The position numbers were made by a program, and so were the translations under genes. Of a DNA stretch of 64,000 bases, positions 24,478-34,874 are shown in pieces. The stretch is from Mercurialis annua. Taxonomy: Eukaryota; Streptophyta; Magnoliopsida; Malpighiales; Euphorbiaceae. Where the stretch lies: positions 72,133,665 to 72,197,664 of the forward strand of contig NC_065570.1 in NCBI RefSeq assembly GCF_937616625.2, in the 5' to 3' direction. A model generated the notes under the pieces. The model was not told the origin of the DNA. It ran no database searches and saw nothing but the letters and a program-made list of their open reading frames with translations. How positions within the stretch are numbered: position 1 is the stretch's first letter; each line of letters opens with the position of its first letter.

Positions 24478-27118
24478 TGTCACGACCCAAATTATTGAGC
24501 CGAGACCGGCGCTAGGGAATGGGAGTGGTAGCTCCGAAACCCGTAGCAAGCCTAAAACCACTAATAATTTTTCGCAATTAAAAGTATAATATATGATATA
24601 TATATTAAAACATTTTCGGAAGAACTCTTTTTAAATAATACACTTATAGATATTAATATATTATATCAGAGTCTACAATATAAAATATCATTTGAAGTTA
24701 AAGCGTCTATCTAATACTAACAACCACTGACTACTGCAGCTCTAAGAACTCATACTTGTGCAAGTCCAATGACTTCTGGCACAGTGGAGCTGGTTTGTCT
24801 GATCCGACTCTGTCTACCTGCAAACATCAGAGTGAGGGGTCAGTATTTGGGAAAATACTGAGTGAGTTTGCAAGTTACTTATAGTATTATCAAAATATAG
24901 CGTCACACGCTTAATACATATATAATTTTATGATATAAGCAAACATTATTAATTTCAAAAGTGTGAGTCCAACTCACTAGATACGGGGACTTCCAGACTA
25001 CACCGTAGCCGAGTTCACTCTGCGTATCTAAATCATAAAGTGTGAGTCCAACTCACTGGTGGCCCAGCCACTAGATACGGGGACTTCCAGGCTACACCGT
25101 AGCCGAGTTCACTCTGCGTATCTAAATCATAATATATTATGCATAGACATATATTAATTCTTAATCATAAAGTCAAGTACTCTAGACTGACTCACCAATG
25201 ATCATGTAACCTATTGACACCCAATAGGTAGTTGGTCTCTTCGGACCGCACATTAGACACTTATCTCCAAAACAACGAATACAACAACATTCATATAATC
25301 AAATCTATCAAACAAAACAGCTTATACGAGCAAATCATATAGATACGAGATATTTAATATCAATACTCATAATATAAGAAAATAACTTTTATAATAATAC
25401 GCAAAAGTAAATTGCCACTCACAGTGACCGCTATCCAAAACTGCATTATTATAATCCCGCATGCGTAAGCTCCAGGCGTTGTCCAATCACATAACCACTC
25501 CATCTACTGGCTTGGTAGCTCGTCGGTACGTCAGTTACTTAATCGAGTTACCTATACGTTTAATCCATAAACGTGGGCTTAGTGTTCAAATTCCTAAGTT
25601 ATAAACTTAGGTTAACATAATCGTATTTCAAGTACGATTCTTAACTTTGATAGTATTCTAATACTTACTCGAGATATTCATCATATCTCTTATTCATCAA
25701 TTCTTAAACTTAGGTTCCTTATATCTCGGAACCTCAATCGAACTCATTATGTTCGATATCCAAATTTCTTATTTTCGGGGTCCGTGATACACTTTTAATG
25801 TCCGACGTACTTAAAGTCGGAAAACGGGGTCATAGCGGGGCGAAAATATCGTATAAGTGCTTCACGTAAACTATGCGCCCGCATAGTCTACTTGCGCGCC
25901 CGCGCAAGGTACTTGCGCGCCCGCGCAAGGTACTTGCGCGCCCGCGCAAGGTACTTGCGCGCCCGCGCAAGGTACTTGCGCGCCCGCGCAAGTTTGTTAC
26001 GCGCCCGCGCAAGGTACTTGCGCGCCCGCGCAAGTTTGTTACGCGCCCGCGTAACATTGTTACGCGCCCGCGTAACTATGTTACGCGCCCGCGTAACTAT
26101 GTTACGCGCCCGCGTAACTTTGTTACGCGCCCGCGTAACACTCGTTCTTGGCCATTCCGACGTGCTTCCGGCGTGAAAACGTTCCAAACACATCCGAAAC
26201 GCTTAATCTAAGCTCAAAACACTATAATCCAATTCTAATATCGATTAAAACGATATAATCGTTTCGTGGCCTAAAACTTTGAATCGATATAACTTAAAAT
26301 ATATCCGTTTAAACGGTAAAACGACAAGCTTACCGTGATTCGCCATTGAAATACGATCAATTCGAGCTATAGAACGTCGGAAACGGACGAGAAACGGCGA
26401 AGCGGCGACGGATCGTCACTTTTCCTCGCTCTCTCTCTTTTCTCTCTGGAACTATCTGTTCCTTTCTTTCCCTTTCCTTATGCCTAAGGAAATGTATATA
26501 TGTTTTGGCAAATTTGCCCTTTTGATCCCTCACTTCTTTAACTTAAACCATTTCTCTTTTAAACTTTCTATTTTAACCAAATAGCTAAATTATCCTTTTA
26601 ACTCACTTTCATACGTATTATTTATATTCCAATAAATAATACTAACCCAATATTTTTATTTTCCATCATAAATCTTCAAATTACTATTCTCGAAGCTTAA
26701 TTGGCTAATTTACACTTTAGCCCTTGAAACTTTTCAAAAGTTACAATTTAGTCCAAACGCATCCGCGTCCAAATTTTAAAAGGTCTCCGATTGACCCGAA
26801 ACTTTTACCACATATACTATAAAACATTTCGCGGACCTTGGCGAAATAATTTCCATTTTAAGTCGTAGTGGCTAAATTACCACTTTAGTCCCTGTACCTT
26901 ATTTCGAGCTTTTCTTGACATTTCTCCTTCTAATTCCAATTCTAACTTTAGAATTGAAATATAATATTAAGTTTCTCGAAATAATCTTTTTCAAAACCGT
27001 CCTGCTAATATTTTATACTTATCTTAATTTCTCGGAAATCCTTCCGATATCGCTACTCCGGCGATGCAACACTGGACACGTGGTCCAATTAAATACTTAA
27101 ATATTTTGGGATATTACA
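24478..27118 (-). repeat. 3' LTR of the gypsy-type element (2,641 bp)
   Basis: On the minus strand it begins TGTAATATCCC and ends GGTCGTGACA. It is identical by eye to the other LTR except C/T at 25735 versus 33007, one base in array unit 1 (25908 versus 33180), and three extra 21 bp array units. A minus-strand TATA-like ACATATATACATTT lies near 26490. If used, U3 is about 650 bp and the transcribed R-U5 part is about 2 kb and includes the palindrome array. A roughly 90 bp segment (TGTGAGTCCAACTCACT...) is tandemly duplicated at about 24960-25133. The open frames through the array (25830-26211, several frames) are artefacts of a stop-free period divisible by three. Confidence 0.95.
25870..26142. 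repeat. 21 bp palindromic minisatellite, 13 units
   Basis: Each unit is an 18 bp palindrome with centre CC plus a 3-base spacer. The first unit has stem ACTATGCG/CGCATAGT. Units of the second type have CTTGCGCG/CGCGCAAG. Units of the third type have GTTACGCG/CGCGTAAC. Stem changes are matched on both arms. One unit (25996-26016) is a hybrid with a GTTACGCG left arm and a CGCGCAAG right arm, as expected from a crossover in the shared CGCGCCCGCG core. CpG density is extreme relative to the surrounding DNA. Confidence 0.95.
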
Positions 27119-27131
27119 TTCTTTCCCCCTT
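27119..27131 (-). other. Polypurine tract of the gypsy-type element
   Basis: On the minus strand AAGGGGGAAAGAA abuts the TG of the 3' LTR. This is the normal place for the RNase H-resistant primer of plus-strand DNA synthesis. Confidence 0.85.
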
Positions 27132-30100
27132 ATAAAAATTCGTCCTCGAATTTTCATATACTTTTCTTACTTTAATCCCATCTACATCTAGAATTCTTAT
27201 TCATAGTAGGAATACCGTGTTCGTCTTTTAATGCTGGTCAGCGCAAGGAATCGTCATTCCAATTTCTGTACTTCTTGCACTTTGATGTCAGTTATCACTG
27301 ACAACCTCACTTTTGATTTTATCTTTTTGAACTTTTAGTTTCTTACTGCAATCTAATGGCAGTTCGTCTTAATGACGTCTTATTACTAAAGACGATAATC
27401 TTTGTCATTCAACATCTCCCTTATATGACGACATTAGTCGTATTCATATGTTTCTACGATTTGCCGTTCTTAATTCTTTACTTTGGTAGTCTCTTCCATA
27501 TGGTCGTCATCACGGTCTGATTCTTATTTGTCATTATGTTGGGATCTTTATCCCATTATCCACTATTCTCTTTTCGTCTCGTCATTTTACTTCTCGTATG
27601 AAGATTCTTTTGTTATCGTCGTTAATCATGGTTCTCCATGAGGTGAATCCTCAGGACATATCCTTATGAGGTCTTCACTATTCTTGTAAAACATGCTTAA
27701 CCTTCTTCTTGCATCATAATATCTCGTATACCTCTTTATTCGTTTGCATATCCATTGATCTATTTGCTTTTTCTTAAGCATGACGTACTATTCTTTGAAA
27801 TTCCTCGTCTCTTCTTATCTCACGTCGATCTGTTTCATCAATCTGGTCTTCAACCAGATAGGATTGTCATAAAAGTCGCTGAATTCTTATTTTAATAAGA
27901 CAGCGTGTGACTAATGCTTTGGTAAGCTTTCTTTGCTTACAATCCCTAAATGAGGATCTTAATCCTTTTCCAATCATATGTTTGCATCAGAATGTCCTCT
28001 GATGACATCGTTACTTGCTCCATATTTGATCTTTTTATTCATCATAATCTAACTCTTTCTTATCTATTCCTCCCTTCCAATTCTCAATCTTAATTGGCTC
28101 TTAGCTTACAAACCATTGTTCTTTACTATCACGTAGTGTTAAACTTACTTCTCACTACTATTCATGATCTTGCTACTTCACTTATTATTCCTACTTTTGC
28201 TCATACTGCAGACGTACTTCTCCGTAACTTTCTTCGACTTCTCGTCCTTTGTTAATCAATAGGATTAATAGTCTAAATGCTATGATCCTATGGTATTCTT
28301 CTTGCGTTCTCTATTCACGCTTTTATCGTGTTTCTTGATCATTTTCTATTGCATTCTTTGTTTTCCTTCTCAGCGCATCTTGTGCATCGTGTACTACTTG
28401 CTTTTAATATCCACAACATCGATCATTAATAAAGAGTCGTGGCCTTCTTCGTCTGAATTTCTCGATGTAGTGCGTTCTCAATCGTATATATATATATATA
28501 TATATCATCTTATCGTATTTGTACTATTATCATGGCCATCTGTAAAGCCGATCATATGCGGGTATTACCTCTATCGCATCTTGTATTCCTTGTATTTCTT
28601 GTTTCGGCACTCTGAACGTCGATTACTAATTAAATAATGGGTCACAATTCTTTTGCTTGAATTATCGACGTAGTGCATTCTCGATCATTTACATATCGTC
28701 CTATTGTACCTTTACTGACATCTTAACTGTTAGTGGATCCATTCATATGACTCCATCATCCTTACCTCTTTTTGTTTCTATGCGTTGACGACTACATAGA
28801 ATTCAATTCATCTGATCCTCTCGTCATCTTCCCACGTGACTTTCTCTTTTTCATTTCTCAATAACTCTTATCAAGTTCCTTGCGACATACGCAGGTTACC
28901 CGTACTTTCCTTAACTCTGTTTACTTTAACTAATTTCTTATAATCCATAATCTACTTTTGCGTCTTTATACTTTATCATATATGCCATGTACCTTTGGCA
29001 ATCCCTCGACCGTACGCAGGAAGTTAGTGGAATACTGTTCCACTGGTAGTATTCCTTGTGGAAAGGAGCGCATTTGCTATCTCTGCATCCTTCCTCAGAT
29101 TGCGATATTTCCGTACATTAGACCAGAAATACTCGCTCCGGTACTTCTCGACATCGAACTCGTCTGATAACTCTTCTTTCCCGAAGTCCTTTTCCTGAGG
29201 ATCTCTTTCTGGGAATGTATTAAACAAATTTAATCCTGTCTAACACATCTTAATCCTTCAAGGATCATAATCGATCTTCTACATCTATCACATTATGCAC
29301 TACTTTTCATTTGATCTAGTTTGAAGTTCAAGGTTTAACACTTCACAAACATTCATTACGTTTGTACCTTTCACAACCTACTATTCCGCTTCATATCTGA
29401 TACCTTGAGGTGGAAGTTTCAACTTTCAATCAGCCGATTGCAGTTCTTATTGTTTATCTCTTGACCTAAGTACCTTGATCTTTCCCGATTATCCTTAACC
29501 GGAACTAATAGTTGAAAGAGTTTCCCAAATCGGGTCACAAACTTAGTTCATGTTATTTGATCTTTCACCGCTCTAATTGCATGTCGAAACTAATCATAGA
29601 TTGAACCTTTCATCGACATCTTCATCGACATTACTGTTTATCCTTCATCCGCTTGATGTGTACGAGCATCTTACTTTACTTTCCTAGTGGATTTAGCATA
29701 CCACTTGATCCGTCAAACTCTATTAGTCTTAACTTAAGTATACAAACATCAAATCTCTATAGGTGTTCCTTTCTTCACGTTGATATTATCTTTATATCCA
29801 TCGTCCTATCATTGGCACACAATTCCTTATATCAGTTGCTTTTACGGCCAACTGATTTATAATGACGTGGGGTTACTGCGGCACTCCCGATGCCTGTACA
29901 TTCCCACTTTACCTTGTTAGGTTCCCGTTGACCTTCATCGTATTTCTGACCTTTGCAGGCCTTGGACTAGGTTGCATTCGCCTTTGTCACCTCGATCTTC
30001 CTTCTTGCTCCTCATATACTTGTTGTGCAACAGCACGCGTTCGCGCAATTCTACGTTCCTAGTATAGCGATTATATAAAGGAATACTGATAAATTCCTTA

Positions 30101-31210
30101 AAATATAATCCTTACTAATTATCACGTCTAATCGCTGTCCACGTATGTTGAACTCTAGGGACGTCTCCTTCCTTTAAACCTTCTATGATTACGTCTCTTA
30201 TTGGAAGTCTTCTGAGTGTTCTGACTCATCGTAGACTAGCCAATTATCCAAACATATACTCGCGTTGTATATGTTACACACATATTACTAGCGTAGCTAT
30301 AAGCATCTATGTTGACCGAATTCAAGAAAATCAGTGTCCCCTAGATTTTCTTGATTACATATCATAACTTAAGTCTTGTGAGCATTCCGCTCACATAGAC
30401 TTAATCAAACATTAAGAGTATTAAAACATAACATACATGTCATACGTTAATCGGATATGTTTTTCTATTCGAACACATATCTACTATCTTAGTCGTATAC
30501 TAGTCTGTCTAATCAAGGCTAAGTTCATTAGCTAGAGGCAGAAATCTTATGTTCTCACAACCATACTTATTCATTCGCCTCCTAGCCTTGATCACAGCTT
30601 GCTCGCGAGCATATCACTTCCATCACAGAGTTCTGGTCTAGGTATACTCACATTAAAAACAAAACTCTTTGAAAACTCTTTCAAATAAAACGACTCATTT
30701 GAAAATTTCATTTAAATCTTAGCAAAATTGTGCACTAGGGTGATGACGTCTCTCATCCCCAAAGAGTTGCCACATCTCACCTCTTCGTCTGAACATAATG
30801 CATATGATGCATGTCCTATTAATGCATGTATCGATGTATGTAGTGATGCATTTCTATCAATGCCGTGGCAATCATGTATTTTTGTATCGGGTCTAGGCAC
30901 AATTATGCTTTCAGAATCGTTAAACAAATAACTTTTAAAAGTTATAAACTTTGAGTTTTGTAAGTTCTCTAGACCTTTAAACTCTGCTTCTGGAAAGTTC
31001 CTCAACTTCTATAACTTTGTAATCTTTCTTCTCACTCTTTCTAAAATTTCGATCGATCGAATCCAATAACATCTCTCCTGCTATTTGATGCTAAACACCT
31101 ATATATCTAACATCAAATCACATTCACATCAATCATATTCTATTCATAGGAGGCAATACCTCTCCTAGAAACTTTATTTCAAAAAGCATATTATTCTTAA
31201 TCTCTTTTGT
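27132..31210 (-). other. Coding-dead interior of the gypsy-type element
   Basis: About 4.1 kb without a usable frame on the element strand. The frames present (for example 29024-29227 and 30712-31005, minus) are under 100 codons and match nothing I recognise. A degenerate direct duplication of about 200 bp runs through 28370-28505 and 28570-28690 (shared GTAGTGC(G/A)TTCTC). An AT microsatellite occurs at 28486-28504. Size and position fit a lost gag-pol region. Confidence 0.6.
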
Positions 31211-31490
31211 CTGACATCGATAGCAAAGCCAACCGATGTACCCTATTTGCCTGACATCGATAGCGAAGCCAACCGATGTATCTTATATGCCTGACATCGA
31301 TAGCGAAGCCAACCGATGTATCCTATATACCTGACATCGATAGCAAAGCCAACCGATGTATCCTATCTGTCTGACATCGATAGCGAAGCCAACCGATGTA
31401 TCTCATACGTCTGACATCGATAGCAAAGCCAACCGATGTATCGGATATGTCTGACATCGATAGCAAAGCCAACCGATGTATCCGATTCAA
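31211..31490. repeat. 40 bp tandem repeat, seven units, in the element leader
   Basis: Seven exact-period units, each starting CTGACATCGATAGC and carrying AAGCCAACCGATGTA followed by about 10 variable bases. ACATCG and CGATGT can pair as a 6 bp stem in every unit. The array begins about 240 bases downstream of the primer-binding site on the element strand, so it lies in the 5' leader of the RNA. Confidence 0.9.
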
Positions 31491-31733
31491 TTCATACAAA
31501 TCAATCTCATATCATGCGAGCACATCTTATCGAAAACAAAATTATACGTATATTTATCTCGTATATACGTGTCACGAAAGTCAACCAAACATTTCACAAG
31601 TTAATCTATTATACTTATCACAAAACACTTAACGTAAACAACTGGGATCAGACAAAGGTCAACTCTATAGCTGCAGTAGTTCCTAGATTACTTAACCGAC
31701 AAACACATCTTAGCAGAGGTAACTGGACCAACT

Positions 31734-31745
31734 GCTCTGATACCA
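31734..31745 (-). other. Primer-binding site, initiator tRNA-Met
   Basis: The minus strand reads TGGTATCAGAGC four bases after the 5' LTR end. This is the standard complement of the 3' end of plant initiator tRNA-Met and sets the element orientation. Confidence 0.9.
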
Positions 31746-31749
31746 CAAT

Positions 31750-34327
31750 TGTCACGACCCAAATTATTGAGCCGAGACCGGCGCTAGGGAATGGGAGTGG
31801 TAGCTCCGAAACCCGTAGCAAGCCTAAAACCACTAATAATTTTTCGCAATTAAAAGTATAATATATGATATATATATTAAAACATTTTCGGAAGAACTCT
31901 TTTTAAATAATACACTTATAGATATTAATATATTATATCAGAGTCTACAATATAAAATATCATTTGAAGTTAAAGCGTCTATCTAATACTAACAACCACT
32001 GACTACTGCAGCTCTAAGAACTCATACTTGTGCAAGTCCAATGACTTCTGGCACAGTGGAGCTGGTTTGTCTGATCCGACTCTGTCTACCTGCAAACATC
32101 AGAGTGAGGGGTCAGTATTTGGGAAAATACTGAGTGAGTTTGCAAGTTACTTATAGTATTATCAAAATATAGCGTCACACGCTTAATACATATATAATTT
32201 TATGATATAAGCAAACATTATTAATTTCAAAAGTGTGAGTCCAACTCACTAGATACGGGGACTTCCAGACTACACCGTAGCCGAGTTCACTCTGCGTATC
32301 TAAATCATAAAGTGTGAGTCCAACTCACTGGTGGCCCAGCCACTAGATACGGGGACTTCCAGGCTACACCGTAGCCGAGTTCACTCTGCGTATCTAAATC
32401 ATAATATATTATGCATAGACATATATTAATTCTTAATCATAAAGTCAAGTACTCTAGACTGACTCACCAATGATCATGTAACCTATTGACACCCAATAGG
32501 TAGTTGGTCTCTTCGGACCGCACATTAGACACTTATCTCCAAAACAACGAATACAACAACATTCATATAATCAAATCTATCAAACAAAACAGCTTATACG
32601 AGCAAATCATATAGATACGAGATATTTAATATCAATACTCATAATATAAGAAAATAACTTTTATAATAATACGCAAAAGTAAATTGCCACTCACAGTGAC
32701 CGCTATCCAAAACTGCATTATTATAATCCCGCATGCGTAAGCTCCAGGCGTTGTCCAATCACATAACCACTCCATCTACTGGCTTGGTAGCTCGTCGGTA
32801 CGTCAGTTACTTAATCGAGTTACCTATACGTTTAATCCATAAACGTGGGCTTAGTGTTCAAATTCCTAAGTTATAAACTTAGGTTAACATAATCGTATTT
32901 CAAGTACGATTCTTAACTTTGATAGTATTCTAATACTTACTCGAGATATTCATCATATCTCTTATTCATCAATTCTTAAACTTAGGTTCCTTATATCTCG
33001 GAACCTTAATCGAACTCATTATGTTCGATATCCAAATTTCTTATTTTCGGGGTCCGTGATACACTTTTAATGTCCGACGTACTTAAAGTCGGAAAACGGG
33101 GTCATAGCGGGGCGAAAATATCGTATAAGTGCTTCACGTAAACTATGCGCCCGCATAGTCTACTTGCGCGCCCGCGCAAAGTACTTGCGCGCCCGCGCAA
33201 GGTACTTGCGCGCCCGCGCAAGTTTGTTACGCGCCCGCGTAACATTGTTACGCGCCCGCGTAACTATGTTACGCGCCCGCGTAACTATGTTACGCGCCCG
33301 CGTAACTATGTTACGCGCCCGCGTAACTTTGTTACGCGCCCGCGTAACACTCGTTCTTGGCCATTCCGACGTGCTTCCGGCGTGAAAACGTTCCAAACAC
33401 ATCCGAAACGCTTAATCTAAGCTCAAAACACTATAATCCAATTCTAATATCGATTAAAACGATATAATCGTTTCGTGGCCTAAAACTTTGAATCGATATA
33501 ACTTAAAATATATCCGTTTAAACGGTAAAACGACAAGCTTACCGTGATTCGCCATTGAAATACGATCAATTCGAGCTATAGAACGTCGGAAACGGACGAG
33601 AAACGGCGAAGCGGCGACGGATCGTCACTTTTCCTCGCTCTCTCTCTTTTCTCTCTGGAACTATCTGTTCCTTTCTTTCCCTTTCCTTATGCCTAAGGAA
33701 ATGTATATATGTTTTGGCAAATTTGCCCTTTTGATCCCTCACTTCTTTAACTTAAACCATTTCTCTTTTAAACTTTCTATTTTAACCAAATAGCTAAATT
33801 ATCCTTTTAACTCACTTTCATACGTATTATTTATATTCCAATAAATAATACTAACCCAATATTTTTATTTTCCATCATAAATCTTCAAATTACTATTCTC
33901 GAAGCTTAATTGGCTAATTTACACTTTAGCCCTTGAAACTTTTCAAAAGTTACAATTTAGTCCAAACGCATCCGCGTCCAAATTTTAAAAGGTCTCCGAT
34001 TGACCCGAAACTTTTACCACATATACTATAAAACATTTCGCGGACCTTGGCGAAATAATTTCCATTTTAAGTCGTAGTGGCTAAATTACCACTTTAGTCC
34101 CTGTACCTTATTTCGAGCTTTTCTTGACATTTCTCCTTCTAATTCCAATTCTAACTTTAGAATTGAAATATAATATTAAGTTTCTCGAAATAATCTTTTT
34201 CAAAACCGTCCTGCTAATATTTTATACTTATCTTAATTTCTCGGAAATCCTTCCGATATCGCTACTCCGGCGATGCAACACTGGACACGTGGTCCAATTA
34301 AATACTTAAATATTTTGGGATATTACA
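31750..34327 (-). repeat. 5' LTR of the gypsy-type element (2,578 bp)
   Basis: Colinear with 24478-27118 throughout. The length difference of 63 bp is exactly three array units. On the minus strand this copy is promoter-proximal. It contains the same roughly 90 bp internal duplication and the same TATA-like site (near 33700). Confidence 0.95.
33142..33351. repeat. 21 bp palindromic minisatellite, 10 units
   Basis: Same design as 25870-26142: one ACTATGCG-stem unit, three CTTGCGCG-stem units (the first with a single mismatch, CGCGCAAA), then six GTTACGCG-stem units. Spacers are GTA, TTT, ATT, TAT or ACT-type triplets. Confidence 0.95.
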
Positions 34328-34330
34328 TGG

Positions 34331-34368
34331 GAGGTGATTTTGGACAGAAAAATATTCAAAATCACCTC
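34331..34368. repeat. Perfect 12 bp inverted repeat beside the gypsy insertion
   Basis: GAGGTGATTTTG and CAAAATCACCTC are exact reverse complements separated by 14 bases. The stem edge overlaps the gypsy TSD. It may be the remains of a small inverted-repeat element. Confidence 0.7.
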
Positions 34369-34394
34369 TCTAAAAGTGTTATTTTAGGATTTGT

Positions 34395-34735
34395 GTTTTT
34401 TTTTTTCAAACGATATAAGTTCATTAAGAAGATTTAAGTACAACCTATGAAAGCCATATCACAACCCACATTATGATCTTTCAAATTTGAACAATTAGAA
34501 GCTAAATAACAATTCCGGATAAGCAATAAATAATCAAAAATGAGAAAAAAACCGTGATTATATTTCCGCATAAACTTAACAATGATGAAACTATGTTTCT
34601 CATAGACGGAGTACTTGGATAGTTCTTCTTTCGATTTGCTTTTGAAACTGCTCTATTCGGTTGACCCTAGCATTCCGATCTTCATCTTCAATGAATTTTT
34701 AGCAAAAATAACCCAACAAATCTCCCTACTTTTTG
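34395..34735 (-). mobile_element. 5'-truncated LINE-type retroposon fragment
   Basis: On the minus strand the block ends in CTTATATCGTTTG followed by an A-tract (plus-strand T-run at 34398-34408). It contains TTGAAGATGAAGATCGG, also found in the retroposon at 52202-52772. TTTGTGTTT on each side may be a short TSD. It is non-coding. Confidence 0.45.
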
Positions 34736-34775
34736 TGTTTAGATACCATATGATAAATTAGTGAAGAATATATAC

Positions 34776-34780
<5 letters not shown>

Positions 34781-34859
<79 letters not shown>

Positions 34860-34874
34860 GTATATATATATATA
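34781..34874. repeat. (TA)n microsatellite
   Basis: A nearly pure TA run, interrupted once by ACG near 34858-34861. The length is probably polymorphic. Confidence 0.9.

Larger units (their letters stand above)
24478..34327 (-). mobile_element. Ty3/gypsy-type LTR element, non-autonomous, 9.85 kb
   Basis: Two near-identical LTRs (24478-27118 and 31750-34327) enclose 4,631 bp. The 5 bp direct repeat TGGGA flanks the whole element (24473-24477 and 34328-34332). Read on the minus strand the LTR starts TGTAATATCCC and ends GGGTCGTGACA. A primer site for initiator tRNA-Met lies at 31734-31745 and a polypurine tract at 27119-27131. The last internal bases (AATTCGAGGACGAATTTTTA before the purine tract) resemble the 3' end of plant Tekay/Del-type gypsy elements. 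No protease, reverse transcriptase or integrase frame survives. One zinc-knuckle-like echo on the minus strand (29844-29900, ending HYKSVGRKS) hints at decayed gag, but weakly. It is best described as a large retrotransposon derivative. Confidence 0.9.

Noticed and set aside
25830..26211. Overlapping open frames on both strands through the 21 bp array (also 33145-33420), giving LARARK- or RPRN-repeat peptides
   Set aside because: The period is a multiple of three and happens to lack stops in several frames at once. The frames overlap each other on both strands inside an LTR, so they are artefacts.
26915..27100. Identical 61-codon frames at 26915-27100 and 34124-34309 as a conserved small protein
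   Set aside because: They are identical only because both lie in the duplicated LTR, antisense to the element's own direction, and have a biased composition.
29024..29227. Acidic minus frame in the gypsy interior as a surviving gag fragment
   Set aside because: Too short, and no motif I could match to a gag family; I could not support it beyond a guess.
31211..31490. CRISPR-like appearance of regular repeats with short variable spacers
   Set aside because: The sequence is a plant nuclear genome, the spacers are only about 10 bp and related to each other, and there are no cas genes. It is a tandem repeat in a retroelement leader.
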